Assembly (NCBI GenBank): GCA_036346395.1
Contig: CM070594.1
Location: forward strand, 22,663,385-22,727,384
DNA from: Hsuehochloa calcarea
Taxonomy: Eukaryota > Streptophyta > Magnoliopsida > Poales > Poaceae
DNA length: 64,000 nucleotides
Reading direction: 5' to 3'
A program made the translations under genes and the position numbers. Shown here one piece after another: positions 22,329-34,285 of this stretch. The notes under the pieces were generated by a model. The model worked only from the letters and a program-made list of their open reading frames with translations, did no database searches and had not been told where the DNA came from. The stretch's first letter is position 1. Each line of letters begins with the position of its first letter.

Positions 22329-23033
22329 ATCTCCCCCTTGATGAACACATTGGCAATAATCCAGAAAATGTAATTTGGAGGTTTGAAAAGTAAAGTACTT
22401 TCATTTTCGCACAAAGGCACAACTTGGTCTATAAGCAAGAAAAAGCAATGTAAAAGACCAAGCTGGCATCAGAATAGTACAGGCATGTGAGATAAGGCAA
22501 AAGAAAGCATAAAACCTTTGATTTCCATAAAATAGTCAAAATTCTCACTTGAGGTCCATATGAAAGAATAATTGTTCAATTGACCTATGATCATTGTGAG
22601 GATAAATGAATGCAATTCAAGTTCAGAATATTCAATAAGACAATAAGAATGTTACTCAAGAACTCCCCCTCACTATGATCCTCAAATTTCTGAAACTTTC
22701 AAATTTTCAGTTTCTCCCCCTTTTTATCATTTTTATATATCATCTCCCTCTTTGTAAAACAATGATATATATCTCCAAAAATCTCTCCCCCCATGCATAG
22801 CATTAATACAGTTTGACACATCTTCTCCCCCTTTGACAATGGACACATCTTCTCCCCTTTTGACAATAGAGGCATAAGGAGTATGCATGAAGTGCAATAG
22901 AGTGGCTTCATTTTTGTATTTTTTTCATTTTTGATTATAAGAAGCTTGGAGATTACCCAAAAGAGCAAGCTAGTATCTCTAATATTGCACAAACAGCATA
23001 TCAAACCTGACAGCGCTAGCAAGATCATGATAC
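22329..23033 (-). other. 3' spacer of element B with at least six polypurine tracts
   Basis: Minus-strand purine tracts appear as CTCCCC-type runs at 22329-22338, 22661-22670, 22711-22720, near 22790, 22823-22832 and near 22854. Corresponds to A's spacer 4170-4872. No gene. Ends at the target duplication GATAC (23029-23033) of element C. Confidence 0.8.
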
Positions 23034-24674
23034 TGAAGAACCGAAATGGCAACAGAGGGGGGGGTGAATGGTGCCTTAAATCTTCAGATCTTCCCCTCTC
23101 AAGTGTCCACACAGCGATTCAAAAACTTACTGTTAAACTAAAGGTGTGATGTGAATCAAATCCAAAGAGTTAAACAAAAGGGTCATTACTCACGATATCG
23201 AAGCTCGATTCTACCTAGCGGTAGTTCCGCTAGATCATGTAGTTCCGGTTCATCTGGAAGTTCCGCCACGGAGAGTTCACCAGGACAATCGGAAGTTCCG
23301 ATTGTCCTAACCGAAGAATAGTGCGCTCGGGTTTTGCCCAAAAATCCAAAATACTAAATCTTGAATGCTCTTCAGGTCAAGTTTCACAGGACATCATCCT
23401 AAACAACTTCTTGACCTCATGGAGAAGAATCGCAGACAAAGATCCAATAATCAAAGCAAAAACGGATTTCTTGAGTATTAGGCAAGAAAGACCAAAAACC
23501 ACAATAGACAAGATTCTCAGATTCTTAGCTCATGAAACTTTGAGGATATATTAGCAATATCAATACGACTCTAGATATCAAGTTTCATGCCATCTCATAA
23601 GACGAATCAAAAGTTTCATCAAAACCCTAGCTATTCAAGAGAAGAACAGAGAGAAGAAGGGAGGCATAAACAAGAACCAAAACCTCAGGATTTCATTGAT
23701 AGGAATCACAAGATTACAGAGGAAAACACAGAGGAATGATTACACAAGTTTTCAGTTCATCCTCTCCAACTCAACAAACTCTCAAAAAGCATAACAACCT
23801 CTCCAAAGGCTCTTTAGCTAAAGCTAACCCTAATTTTCTCTCTCAAAAAGTCTAACCCTAACACCAGGGGTTCACCTCTATTTATAGCCCTTGGCTAACG
23901 GGTCTCCAACCCATTAAGCCCGCTACACCCGAACGGAACCGCCTCCACTTGTGCCGCTTTGCGAAAAGACCGTTTCGCCCCTTGCGCACCTTCTGGAAGC
24001 CTCCCGTACACCTTGCTGTCCTTGACTCGCAACCACTTCAAGATTCACGCCGTCTTCGACACATCTCGACCGTTCTGACCTCAACGCCGCCTGCGCCTAG
24101 TCCGATCACCTCGTGTCTCGCCACGACTTCGTCTCGATGTCCTGCAGTCAACACAGACAAAAACACATCACATAGCATTGCCCAATATCATAGCATCAAT
24201 ATTTGTACAAGACTCAAACTTATACAAACTCAAAATCACAAACTATGCCTTTCTGCACAGTTCTGCCGATAATCGGTAGTTCCGCACTTACCATTTCGGA
24301 AGTTTCGATTATCGGAAGTTCCGCACTTCCCATTGCGGAAGTTTCGATGATCGGACCGTCCGCACCCCCAGGTTTGAAGATCCGATTGTCGTCACAGCAC
24401 AACACTCTTGTCAGTATTTTCGGACGTTCTGCGTTCCCACGTGCGGAAGTTCCGATTACCTCAACCAGAACACAAATGTCAGGATAATCGGAAGTTCCGT
24501 TTTACCACAGCGGAAGTTCCGATTATCGGAAGTTCCGTTATCCAGAACCGGAAGTTCCGCACTTACAGAAACAGATCAGCAGAAACGCAAACGCAATGAT
24601 TTCAATCACAAACTTCTCACCACAGCGTCAAATACTCATCACTCATACGGGGACCCTACTCACATGGTCTCTCA
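23034..24674 (-). repeat. 3' LTR of element C
   Basis: Plus-strand ends TGAAGAACCGAAATGGC and ACATGGTCTCTCA. TATA (minus strand) at 23879-23886. Palindromes of the form CGGAAGTTCCG lie on both sides of it: 24268-24560 (U3, many copies) and 23215-23318 (U5, degraded copies). Confidence 0.92.
24268..24560 (-). repeat. U3 palindrome cluster of element C 3' LTR
   Basis: About ten copies of CGGAAGTTCCG or close variants (5-base arms, one central base), often joined as GATTATCGGAAGTTCCG. The matching cluster of the other LTR is at 33768-34060. Several copies here have T where the other LTR has C. Confidence 0.85.
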
Positions 24675-26436
24675 ATCTCCCCCTTGATGAGTATATTGAC
24701 AAACACGAAAAAGCATATAGAAGAGTTTGTGATAGAAGCCAAAACATGGTCTAATCTAGAAATCAAGACGGCTCAAAACCATGTTTGTCAAAGAAGAAAG
24801 ATTGAAGCTTGAAATGAAAGAGCAAATTTTTCAGCAAAGCTCCAGAAGATTTTTTCTCTCCAAACTAACTTCTCCCCCTTTTGGCAATAAACACATCAAG
24901 AAATTTTAAAGAGAGGAAATGACTATATGATATTCATTTTAAGTATTAGAAGCCATGTAGATTATCCAAAATGACTATTAGAGTATTACACCAAGCCATA
25001 ACACATAAGAATGCTGTCAAGATCATGACAATTGATGTATAGAATAGTTAAGACAGGAAATCCATAATCTGAGACAAGGTCCAATTCTTTAGCAAGTCAA
25101 ATAAACCAAGATTATAGTCTAGCTAAAGGTATCCAAGGATGATACAAGCCATGTCAAATACTCTAAGTGGAACCAAGAATCATAATATTGAATAGTTCAG
25201 ATTGCTACCAGTTTTAAGAACGACTCAATTGAAACAAGCACTTGGTCTGTTCGAAGATAAGCAATTTTAGCACATTTTTCTTTTTCTGAAAGCTCTTTAT
25301 GGTTTTATCTTAGTAAAGCAAGTCCTGGACTAGGTGCTATCCACAACTACCTCCTAAGCTTCAACTATTTTTCAAATCTTTACCATGTGCTAGATCCCAA
25401 GCCTTATGCGACCACTCCAAGCAACAGACTTAAGGAAGTGATCTTAGGTCATCCAAGACTCCCCCTGAGTTCATGCCTAGTGCAATGGCAAGCAGTCTCA
25501 TGAGAAAGAGTTGGTGAGATCAGTTTTTTCGCACAAAAGAGATTTTTTTTTTTTGCTTTTGAAGTTTTTAGACCAACGATTAAAGATAAGTCATATTTCT
25601 TAACGAACTGACATAGCTTACTCAAAAGTTCAAAAGAGATTCAAGACTCAACTCAGCCTACTTGACATGGCGAGAATCATAAAAGGATAACTTCAACAGA
25701 CTAGTCTCAAGAGCTATCATGACAAGATTTTAGTTCAAGTTGAGCAATTTTAGTCACCTTATCATGGCAAAGACTAAACTACACATAAAAAGTCATGATA
25801 AATCTAGCAGTTTAGCATAAATCATGGCAAGATGTAAAACAGTGAAAACATATCATAAGGGATAATAAACAAGGCTCCATATGGTTATATTACAATGCAG
25901 GATGAAATGCACGAAAAACCAGATTCCCTTCAGAATAAGATGCACTTTTTAATTCAGGTTGAGTTATGACAAATTTACTAATATGAAGAAACAAGATAAA
26001 CTCCCCCTGAACCAAAGGAACAAAAACGAGAATCTGATAAGAGAAACAGAAAAGGCAGTCCTTAGAGCATAGAAAAGATATAGATAATACTATCGCTCAG
26101 ACAGGTTCTTATCTACCCCATATGATTCTAGAACTATCAGCTGATCAACTCACACACTAAGGAGCAAACACTGTCCCTATCTACCCAAGGGTGGCCCAAC
26201 CCTTGCTAGAACCTATAAGAAGTGAGTAAGCTCTACTTAGAGAGAGAAGAGACAGCTAATAAGCAGCATCCTAGAAGCACAAGATAAGAATTAGCAGTCA
26301 AAGCAACTTGGCAAGAGAACCACTCTAACCTATGCTGGAAGGACTTAGACCCAATTCATTTAAATGAAATGTAACCAGAAAGAAGAAATAGCATAAATAA
26401 AATATAATACAGTAGTAGCACATAAGCTCCGCCTCA
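24675..26436 (-). other. 3' spacer of element C
   Basis: No credible ORF. Polypurine tracts on the minus strand at 24675-24684 (next to the LTR, true PPT), 24871-24880, 25459-25468 and 26001-26010. A block at 25309-25362 resembles a block present twice in element A's spacer. The spacer length and tracts match the Sirevirus pattern; I see no envelope-like ORF. Confidence 0.75.
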
Positions 26437-26837
26437 CAACAATCCATAAGGACAAACCACCCTAAGCTCTCCCCGCAGAGCTGAAAACCGAGAGCTGTCC
26501 AAAGGCTTAGTGAAGATATCAGCCAACTAGTGTTCACTCTCCACGAACTGAAGCACAATGTCACCCTTCTCTACATGGTCTCGAAGAAAGTGATATCTGA
26601 TATCAATATGCTTGGTCCGAGAATGTTGCACTGGGTTCTTGGCAATGCAAATCGCAGACGTGTTATCACAAAAGAGTGGAACACAATCGACATTAACCCA
26701 AAGTCCCGCAAGGTCGAGACCATCCAAAGCACTTGGCTACAAAGAATCGGTCGCAAAGAACGCATGCTCGGCCTCTGCGGCGGATCAGGTAACACCGGAC
26801 TGCTTCCTTGAAGACCAGGAGACAAGAGAAGTGCCAA
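26437..26837 (-). pseudogene. RNase H domain of element C, frameshifted
   Basis: C-terminal RNase H and tail of the polyprotein. Visible on the minus strand: LFCDNTSAICIAKNPVQHSR, HIDIRYHFLRDHVEKGDIV, then in the next frame ADIFTKPLDSSRFSAL ending ...YGLL and a stop. Two frame changes separate it from the RT piece. Confidence 0.85.
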
Positions 26838-27900
26838 TGAATTGGCAAGTGCCAGAGGTGCTCTTCCTATCTATCCTATAGCCAGTGAAATGTGCATCGG
26901 AGAAGGCTCTAAGAGATAGACAAGAAGAGGAAGAGTACCAGATACCATAGTCAATGGTAGCTCGAAGGTACCGAAAGATGCGCTTCACCGCCTGACGGTG
27001 AGATACGCGAGGAGAAGCCTGAAACCGAGCACAAAGACATACGGAGAAATGTATGTCTGGTCTCGAGGCTGTGAGGTACAAGAGAGAGCCAATCATGCTC
27101 CTGAACTCCTTTTGGGCAACCGGTTCGCCGTCTTCATCTGGATCAAGAGCAGCTGTAGATGCCATCGGAGTTGATACTGGCTTTCCATCATTCATGTCGA
27201 ATCTCTTCAGGAGGTCTCGAGTGTACTTGCCTTGGTGAAGAAATGTACCATCCCGAGTCTGTTTGATTTGGAAGCCAAGGAAGAAGCTCAACTCGCCCAT
27301 CATGCTCATCTCAAATTCTGAGCTCATAACATCGGAAAACTGTGAAACGAGAGTATGTGAGGAGCCGCCAAAGATGATGTCGTCCACATAGATCTGGACG
27401 AGCAAAAGATCAGTGCCAAGACGGCGGATGAACAAGGTCTTGTCTATTTTACCCATTTCAAAACCATGACTCAGCAGATAGGACTTAAGCCTTTCATACC
27501 AAGCTCTGGGAGCCTTCTTGAGTCCATACAAAGCTTTGGAAAGCTCAGAGACATGGTTAGGTATTTGGGGTTCTCGAAACTGAGGTCAGTCGACATAGAC
27601 TTCTTCCTCAATAAGGCCATTGAGAAAAGCACTCTTGACATCCATCTGGTAAAGCTTGAAACCCTTAGAAGTCGCAAAGGCAAGCGAGATTCTAATGGCT
27701 TCAAGTCTAGCTACAGGGCAAAGGTCTCTTCAAATCTAGACCTCAACACAGGAGTACCCACGAGCTACCGGCTTAGCCTTGTTTCAATGACTAACCCATC
27801 TTCACTTTGCTTGTTCTTGAACACCCATTTGGTCCCAATGATATTGTGACCTTGAGGGGCTCAACAAGGACCGACCTTGTTTCTTTTAAAGTTTTCCAAC
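26785..27900 (-). pseudogene. Reverse transcriptase of element C
   Basis: Copia RT. The C-terminal part (27531-26785, 249 codons) is open: YGLKKAPRAWYERLK, YVDDIIFGG at codons 48-56, GELSFFLGFQIKQ, and the start of RNase H (SMIGSLLYLTASRPDI, DRKSTSGTC). The N-terminal part (27900-27532), with the first catalytic Asp region, is broken by stops and shifts. The catalytic YVDD pair is intact. Confidence 0.88.
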
Positions 27901-28604
27901 TCCTCATGCATGGCGCTTATCAAAGACTCGTCGATAGAGCATGACAAACGTCTTTGGGCTCAAATGAGGCGACAAAGGTAATGGAGACAAAAGAGAGACA
28001 AACCAGCTTTGGAACGTGTGACACGCTCAAAGAGGTCTCCAATGATCTGCTCTGAAGGATGGTCCTTTTGAATGTGTTTGGGGGTCCAGGTGAGATGAAG
28101 AAGTGGCCTCTATCTCATGAGCAGATGAGATATGGACAGAGCCACTAGCTTCAAGAAGCGTAAGGTAAGGGTGATCTCCTCGAGGTGCAAAGGGAAGAAG
28201 GCACTCAAGAGGAGGAGGAAGAACTGGATCGAGTAGACAACCCTCATCTCCGTCTTCCTCATCGTCCACAAAGATGGACTCGCATCGCTCTAGAGAACTC
28301 GAGATATCGTGCCTAGTCCCCGAACTGCCTCATCAAGGTCACCTCCTGTGTTTCTACCATTTTGCTAGACTCGCAGCCTGCACTCTATAGGCACGAGAAG
28401 AAGTCGAGTAACCCGTAAAGATCCCATCACAAGATCGTGACTCGAACTTATCTAGGTTCCTGCACTTGAAATAAAACACTTACAACCAAACACACGAAAA
28501 TGCGAGACACCGGGCTTTCGCCCATATCTCAACTCATAAGAAGTGTGATGCAAGAGTGCCCTAAGAAAACTCTATTAGAAACATGACAAGCAAGAGCAAT
28601 AGCC
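27901..28604 (-). other. Integrase-RT linker of element C
   Basis: Polyprotein linker: acidic and low-complexity (Asp/Glu and Pro runs on the minus strand near 28027-28269). The conserved end of the integrase catalytic core is degraded around 28604-28700. Confidence 0.55.
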
Positions 28605-28952
28605 TCACCCAAAACTTCCTAGTGTAGAGTACTCATCAAGCATCGTCCGCCATCTCGACCAAGGTACGGTTCTTCCTCTCCACAACGCCATTCTCGTTGG
28701 GGGCGATGGAGACGAGAACGGTGCTCTACACTGCCTCACCACGAAACTCTCAAAGTAGGAATTCTTGAACTCGGTGCCATTATCACTGCGAATTGCTCGT
28801 AATGCACACGGGAGCTCAACAGAAAGCCTACTAAAAAGACCACGAAAATGAGTAAACGCCTCATCCTTCGAGGCTAAGAAAAACACCCAAGAGTACCTCG
28901 AGAAGTCATCGACCACAACAAGAACATACCACTTCCCTCCTGCGCCGATCAA
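28605..28952 (-). pseudogene. Integrase catalytic core of element C
   Basis: rve-type integrase that joins cDNA to the genome. First Asp in KWYVLVVVDDFSRYSWVFFL and second in AIRSDNGTEFKN are both visible. The third acidic residue region (normally NGVVER-like) is scrambled by a frameshift around 28690-28730. A further frame change at 28949-28952 separates it from the pre-integrase piece. Confidence 0.85.
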
Positions 28953-29590
28953 GATCGAGCCGACGAATCAGTATCCATATGGAGCGATTGTCCCGTGCAT
29001 CGATCATTGTCACTTTGGATCGGAGAGTGAGAAGCGGCAACCATCTTGCCGTGCTGGCATGGAGAGCAAACTAGATCCTTGACCATCTTGAGTTTTGGCA
29101 AACCACGAATGAGATCGTGGCCGCTAACTCGTGTCAAATGATCAAAGCCTATATGACCTAGTCTCCTATGCCAGAAGGTCAAATCACGGGATTCAGAAGC
29201 AATTAAACACCGGAGAGGATCACCAGAAGACTCAGAAAAATCAGCACGAAAGATCCTCCCATATCGAGAAATCCCGCAAACTAGGCTACCCGAAGAATCA
29301 AGAATTTTGCAATTGTTTTTCTTAAAGCTCACCTCGTAACCGTCATCGGTAAGCTGAGAGACTGAAAGCAGATTATACTGCAGCTTACTTACTAAGGCAA
29401 TATCTTTCAAAATAAAAGAATCATTAATGCTCACAGTACCTTTAGCGATGACGCGCCCAAAAGAAGCATCTCCGAAGGTGATCGTCTCATCACCTCGAGC
29501 ACGGGCTAGGGAAGAAAACCAACGAGAGTCTCCGGTCATATGACGAGAACACCCGGAGTCTACAATCCAGACCTTTCCTTCCCAAATTTC
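28949..29590 (-). pseudogene. Protease and pre-integrase region of element C
   Basis: Aspartic protease active site VDSGCSRHMTGDSRWF near 29570-29520, with its Asp present. Then FILKDIALVSKLQYNLLSVS and the zinc-binding pre-integrase domain: WHRRLGHIGFDHL with two His and LVCSPCQHGKM with two Cys. The main frame 29539-28949 is open; the protease start lies in the same frame further up, with stops beyond 29600. Confidence 0.85.
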
Positions 29591-29959
29591 GGCGAACTGA
29601 AGTCAAACAGAGTAAAGTCTCAAGATCGGGTGAATCAACAGTGATTTTGGCACCCAATACTGAGTAACACGTCGAATAGATGAAGTAGTCAAGCAAGACT
29701 GAGCTCTATCTACCCTACGCTCTCTGTCACTCAACAAGCCAGAAGGTCGTATGCGGACTGGCTGCTGTCGAATCCGATCGCTATGGAAGAGCGAGTCAGA
29801 ATTCTGGCAACATGCTGATCACGCCGCGGGTAGCCATCTCGAAAGGGAAACCGAGATCTACTCTCAAAGCGACGGAAGTCACGACCAAAGGGAGCATGAG
29901 GACGAAAATCGAAAACTCGTAAAAACCAAGTCCTCGATGTCGCCTAAATCATCACCAGA

Positions 29960-31330
29960 GCAAACCTAGACCTCATGTTAGCCTTAGGTGCACTCATGGT
30001 CTGGGGCTGACCCTGAATGCGCCTAAAGGACTCAACATGATCTCTACGCGCGATCTTGGCGCGCCTGAAGCAATGATCAACCAAATATCCATCCTTCTGA
30101 CAGAAGGTGCAATGATACTTCGCCTTCTAAGAGGCCGAAGCTGCAGGTGGAATCACCTTGCTGTCAGAGATCCTTTGAACAAAACCCGCTGATTTAAAAT
30201 TTACTTTTTCAGTCCTGGGCTTAGTTTTGATCACACCTGGTGCTATGGTTCTGAGCACGACAGGTGGATGCTTCCTCATATCCTCATGGAAATCATATCC
30301 TAGACCCTGATTAAATCTGCAAATCTTAGATTGGTCTAGAATGAGATTGAGCTTCTTCTTGCCTCCTACAAACCTCTCGAGAGTGTTCATAAGATACTGA
30401 CACTCCCGAAAGAGAGAGGTGCAAGAAGAACAGGGGGAAGAAGGAACAGCAGAAGGTAAGGGAGCAGAAGAAGAACCAACAGCAGAGGAAAGATTGGCTT
30501 GTGCATGCACAGCCGACTTTGGGGGGACAGTCCTACTGCTAGTAGGTTGGTTCACGTTGCTAGGCGTCTCTACCAAACCCTTAGACTTCTTCCCAGCACA
30601 CACAATACAAGCGGATGATTGTGTCTCTAGAAGGTCCTTAGTTAGCTTCACACATTTTTCATCCAAAGCAACCAAATTACATTTTAGTTTGTTACACTGA
30701 TTGCATGGTGAGCTAACAAGGTCCTTAGAAGCATCTTGAGCCGCTTTGTTATTTTGATCAATCATCTCTTGAAACTGTTTGGATACAGATTCTAGTTCAG
30801 CAGTTAACTTAGGACAGTTTAAACAAGAAACAATGGGCTCTAGTAAAGCAGCTTGGAATTCAACAATTTTATGATCTGCCCGTTTTAGGTTCATCTTGAG
30901 ATTATTACAATTTTCACAACTCTCGGGCAGATCGAGCAACATGGTATATAGACCTCTAAACGAGTTGTCCTTAACCTCACAGGAGGTGCAAGCAGAGCCT
31001 CAACAAAGAGTAGATGAAGGAGGTGCTACCCTACTTATCTCTAGTTCAGCAAGAAGGCTAATGTTTTCCGCTTTAATCATGTCTAATTCAGAGGACACAC
31101 TATCATGCAAGGTCCTTAGTTTTTCCATGTCATCAAGAAGAGCACAGCATGTGTCACAATCATCACGGGAGGGAGCAGATGTAAGTAAGGTAAGCTCCAG
31201 TGATAGTCTAGCTACTTCCTTCTCCAACTCAGTACACTTAGCCCTAGACTTAGCATGAAATCTACCTAGCTTAAGAAAAGCATCATTAAGTCGGTCGTAA
31301 GTGGGACTAACCTCATCGGTCGAGTACAGC
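29960..31330 (-). pseudogene. Gag C-terminal region of element C
   Basis: Coiled-coil, Cys-pair-rich part of the Sirevirus-type gag. Frame 31380-31000 continues gag after a frameshift (ELYSTDEVSPTYDRLNDAF). Frame 30942-30127 has CENC, CLNC, CNQC, CIVC pairs and FVGGKKKLNLILDQSK, matching A (1-430) and B. A second knuckle-like motif KYHCTFCQKDGYLVDHC follows a stop near 30127. Two frameshifts and one stop. Confidence 0.8.
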
Positions 31331-32479
31331 TCATTGTCGCTTAGATCGCCCCGAGGGCCATGAAGCACATGCCGAGAAGTTGCCGTCGTTCTTGGGATCT
31401 TGATCGTCCTTTCCATCATCGTCACTCCACCCCTCCACCTCGCTGGTGTCAAGTTCGTCGAGGGCGGTGAGGACGCGATGGAACAGCTTCTTTGCCTTCC
31501 CAAAGTTGCGGAACTTCTTCTTGCCTTGGTTAGGTGCTGAGGACTTCGTATTGCGGTTCTTATCGATGTAGTCGTTTTTGCCCGAACCGTCGTAGTCACC
31601 TTTGCCCTTCCCCAGCTTGGGGCAGTTTGCTCGGATGTGGTTGGGGCCACCACACTCGAAGCAAATCACAGGACCTCCTCTTTTTCCATCCCTCCTCCTC
31701 TTGTAAGCATGGGAAAACTTCCGAGCTAGGAGGGCTAACTGTTCATCCTCAAGCTGCTCTAACTGATCATCAATTATGTCACAGAGAGCAGCAAGGGAGA
31801 ACCCGTGTATCGACTCAGAAGAAGATCCAGAGGTGGGATCAGTGACTAAAGCCATCGACTGTGACTTCGACCTTCGAGAGACAATGTCAATCTCGTGAGT
31901 CTTGAGGTGCGAGTAAAGCGCGTCAAGAGTCAGGGTCGAGAGGTCCGTGCTATCCTTGATGGTAGTCACTTTCATCTCCCAAACACGAAGATCGAGGGCA
32001 GAAAGCATCTGTCGAGCGTTATCCGAGTCGGGGTATGTAAGACCGACCGCTCGGAGGTTGCTCAAAATCTTATGGAAACGCGAAAAGCACTCGTCAAGAG
32101 ATTCACCAGCAAGCATCTCAAATTTGCTATATTCTCGCTTGAACTGGTCTTGTCGAACCGTCTTAATCTGGGTGGTGCCCTCATGGTATGCATCGAGGGT
32201 CACCCAGATGTCGTAAGCAGAAGACAAATGAGAAATGCGATCGAACTCACTTTTGCTCAAACCCTGAATGATAATGTTCCTTGCCTTAGCATTGGCCTCA
32301 ACATCGGGCATGTTTCCCACATTGATGTTTTCATCGGCAGGAACGATGAATCTAACCTTCACCTTTCTCCAAATGGCATACCCCTGAGCCTGGATGTATG
32401 TTTCCATTCGGCTCTTCCAGAAGGGGTAATTCAGGCCATCAAAGACTGGAGGCTTGGTGGAATACTTGTCCGTTGCCAT
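31331..32479 (-). pseudogene. Gag N-terminal part of element C (382 codons)
   Basis: Capsid/nucleocapsid part of the polyprotein, the longest intact ORF of the window. Starts MATDKYSTKPPVFDGLNYPF 57 bases inside the primer site. Residues 60-190 match the copia gag (UBN2) domain, and a full CCHC zinc knuckle lies at residues 273-286 (CFECGGPNHIRANC). An acidic segment follows, after which the frame is lost compared with the continuing gag at 31380. Possibly expressible as a truncated gag, but listed as pseudogene because the polyprotein is broken. Confidence 0.85.
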
Positions 32480-32520
32480 GGCTCAACAGACCGGTTAAGA
32501 TCTATAAGGAAGAGCTAACC

Positions 32521-32533
32521 GGCTCTGATACCA
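32521..32533 (-). promoter_or_regulatory. Primer-binding site of element C
   Basis: Minus-strand TGGTATCAGAGCC, a perfect complement of the initiator-Met tRNA 3' end, two bases from the LTR edge at 32536. Confidence 0.85.
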
Positions 32534-32535
32534 AT

Positions 32536-34174
32536 TGAAGGACCGAAATGGCAACAGAGGGGGGTGAATGGTTCCTTAAAAATTAAGATCTTCCCCTCTC
32601 AAGTATCCACACAGCGATTCAAAAACTTACTGTTAAACTAAAGGTGTGATGTGAATCAAATCCAAAGAGTTAAACAAAAGGGCTGTTCTGTCAGATATCG
32701 GAAGCTCCGATTCTACCTAGTGGTAGTTCCGCACTACGGTAGTTCCGAGTTCATCGGAAGTTCCGCCAATGAGAGTTCCACCGTGGACAATCGGAAGTTC
32801 ATTGTCCCGACCAAGAACAAAGCTTGCTCGGGTTTTGCCCAAAAATCCAAAATACTAAATCTTGAATGCTCTTCTCAAGTCAAGTTTCACAGGACATCAT
32901 CCTAAACAACTTCTTGACCTCATGGAGAAGAATCGCAGACAAAGATCCAATAATCAAAGCCAAAACGGATTTCTTGAGTATTAGGCAAGAAAGACCAAAA
33001 ACCACAATAGACAAGATTCTCAGATTCTTAGCTCATGAAACTTTGAGGATATATTAGCAATATCAATACGACTCTAGATATCAAGTTTCATGCCATCTCA
33101 TAAGACGAATCAAAAGTTTCATCAAAACCCTAGCTATTCAAGAGAAACGAGAGAAGAAGGAGGCATAAACAAGAACCAAAACCTCGTGGATTTCATTGAT
33201 AGGAATCACAAGATTACAGAGGAAAACACAGAGGAATGATTACACAAGTTTTCAGTTCATCCTCTCCAACTCAACAAACTCTCAAAAAGCATAACAACCT
33301 CTCCAAAGGCTCTTTAGCTAAAGCTAACCCTAATTTTCTCTCTCAAAAAGTCTAACCCTAACACCAGGGGTTCACCTCTATTTATAGCCCTTGGCTAACG
33401 GGTCTCCAACCCATTAAGCCCGCTACACCCGAACGGAACCGCCTCCACTTGTGCCGCTTTGCGAAAAGACCGTTTCGCCCCTTGCGCACCTTCTGGAAGC
33501 CTCCCGTACACCTTGCTGTCCTTGACTCGCAACCACTTCAAGATTCACGCCGTCTTCAACACATCTCGACCGTTCTGACCTCAACGCCGCCTGCGCCTAG
33601 TCCGATCACCTCGTGTCTCGCCACGACTTCGTCTCGATGTCCTGCAGTCAACACAGACAAAAACACATCACATAGCATTGCCCAATATCATAGCATCAAT
33701 ATTTGTACAAGACTCAAACTTATACAAACTCAAAATCACAAACTATGCCTTTCTGCACAGTTCTGCCGATAATCGGTAGTTCCGCACTTACCATTTCGGA
33801 AGTTCCGATTATCGGAAGTTCCGCACTTCCCATTGCGGAAGTTCCGATGATCGGACCGTCCGCACCCCCAGGTTTGAAGATTCGATTGTCGTCACAACAC
33901 AACACTCTTGTCAGTATTTTCGGACGTTCCGCGTTCCCACGTGCGGAAGTTCCGATTACCTCAACCAGAACACAAATGTCAGGATAATCGGAAGTTCCGT
34001 TTTACCACAGCGGAAGTTCCGATTATCGGAAGTTCCGTTTTCCAGAACCGGAAGTTCCGCACTTACAGAAACAGATCAGCAGAAACGCAAATGCAATGAT
34101 TTCAATCACAAACTTCTCACCACAGCGTCAAATACTCATCACTCATACGGGGACCCTACTCACATGGTCTCTCA
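32536..34174 (-). repeat. 5' LTR of element C
   Basis: Plus-strand ends TGAAGGACCGAAATGGC and ACATGGTCTCTCA. TATA on the minus strand at 33379-33386. U3 palindrome cluster at 33768-34060 with better preserved CGGAAGTTCCG copies than the 3' LTR; U5 cluster at 32695-32810, which differs strongly from the 3' LTR. Confidence 0.92.
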
Positions 34175-34285
34175 GATACAATGAGATGCAATAAGAGCCT
34201 AAAAACCTAAAAAGTTTGAAAAGATCAGAAAAGATCAAAAGAACAAGGTAAGATCAGAAAAGATCAAACTCCCCCTCAAACCAAC
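34175..34285 (-). other. Start of element B 3' spacer, first polypurine tract
   Basis: After GATAC, the minus strand matches element A 3072-3190 in inverse order. Tract GAGGGGGAGTTTGATC sits right after the end of the B polyprotein, near 34268-34277. The next B sequence is at 23033, across element C. Confidence 0.8.

Larger units (their letters stand above)
23034..34174 (-). mobile_element. Ty1/copia Sirevirus-like element C, complete structure (11.1 kb)
   Basis: LTRs of 1641 and 1639 bp (23034-24674 and 32536-34174), 5-bp duplication GATAC on both sides (23029-23033 and 34175-34179), perfect primer site, gag, protease, integrase, RT, RNase H, then a 1.75-kb spacer with several polypurine tracts. 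Domain order protease-integrase-RT is copia type. The LTRs are nearly identical outside one palindrome cluster, so the insertion is recent. The polyprotein nevertheless carries several frameshifts. Confidence 0.95.

Noticed and set aside
23949..24599. Plus-strand ORFs over C's LTRs (present twice, also at 33449-34099)
   Set aside because: Both copies lie in LTRs, antisense to the element, and consist largely of palindrome repeats read as protein.
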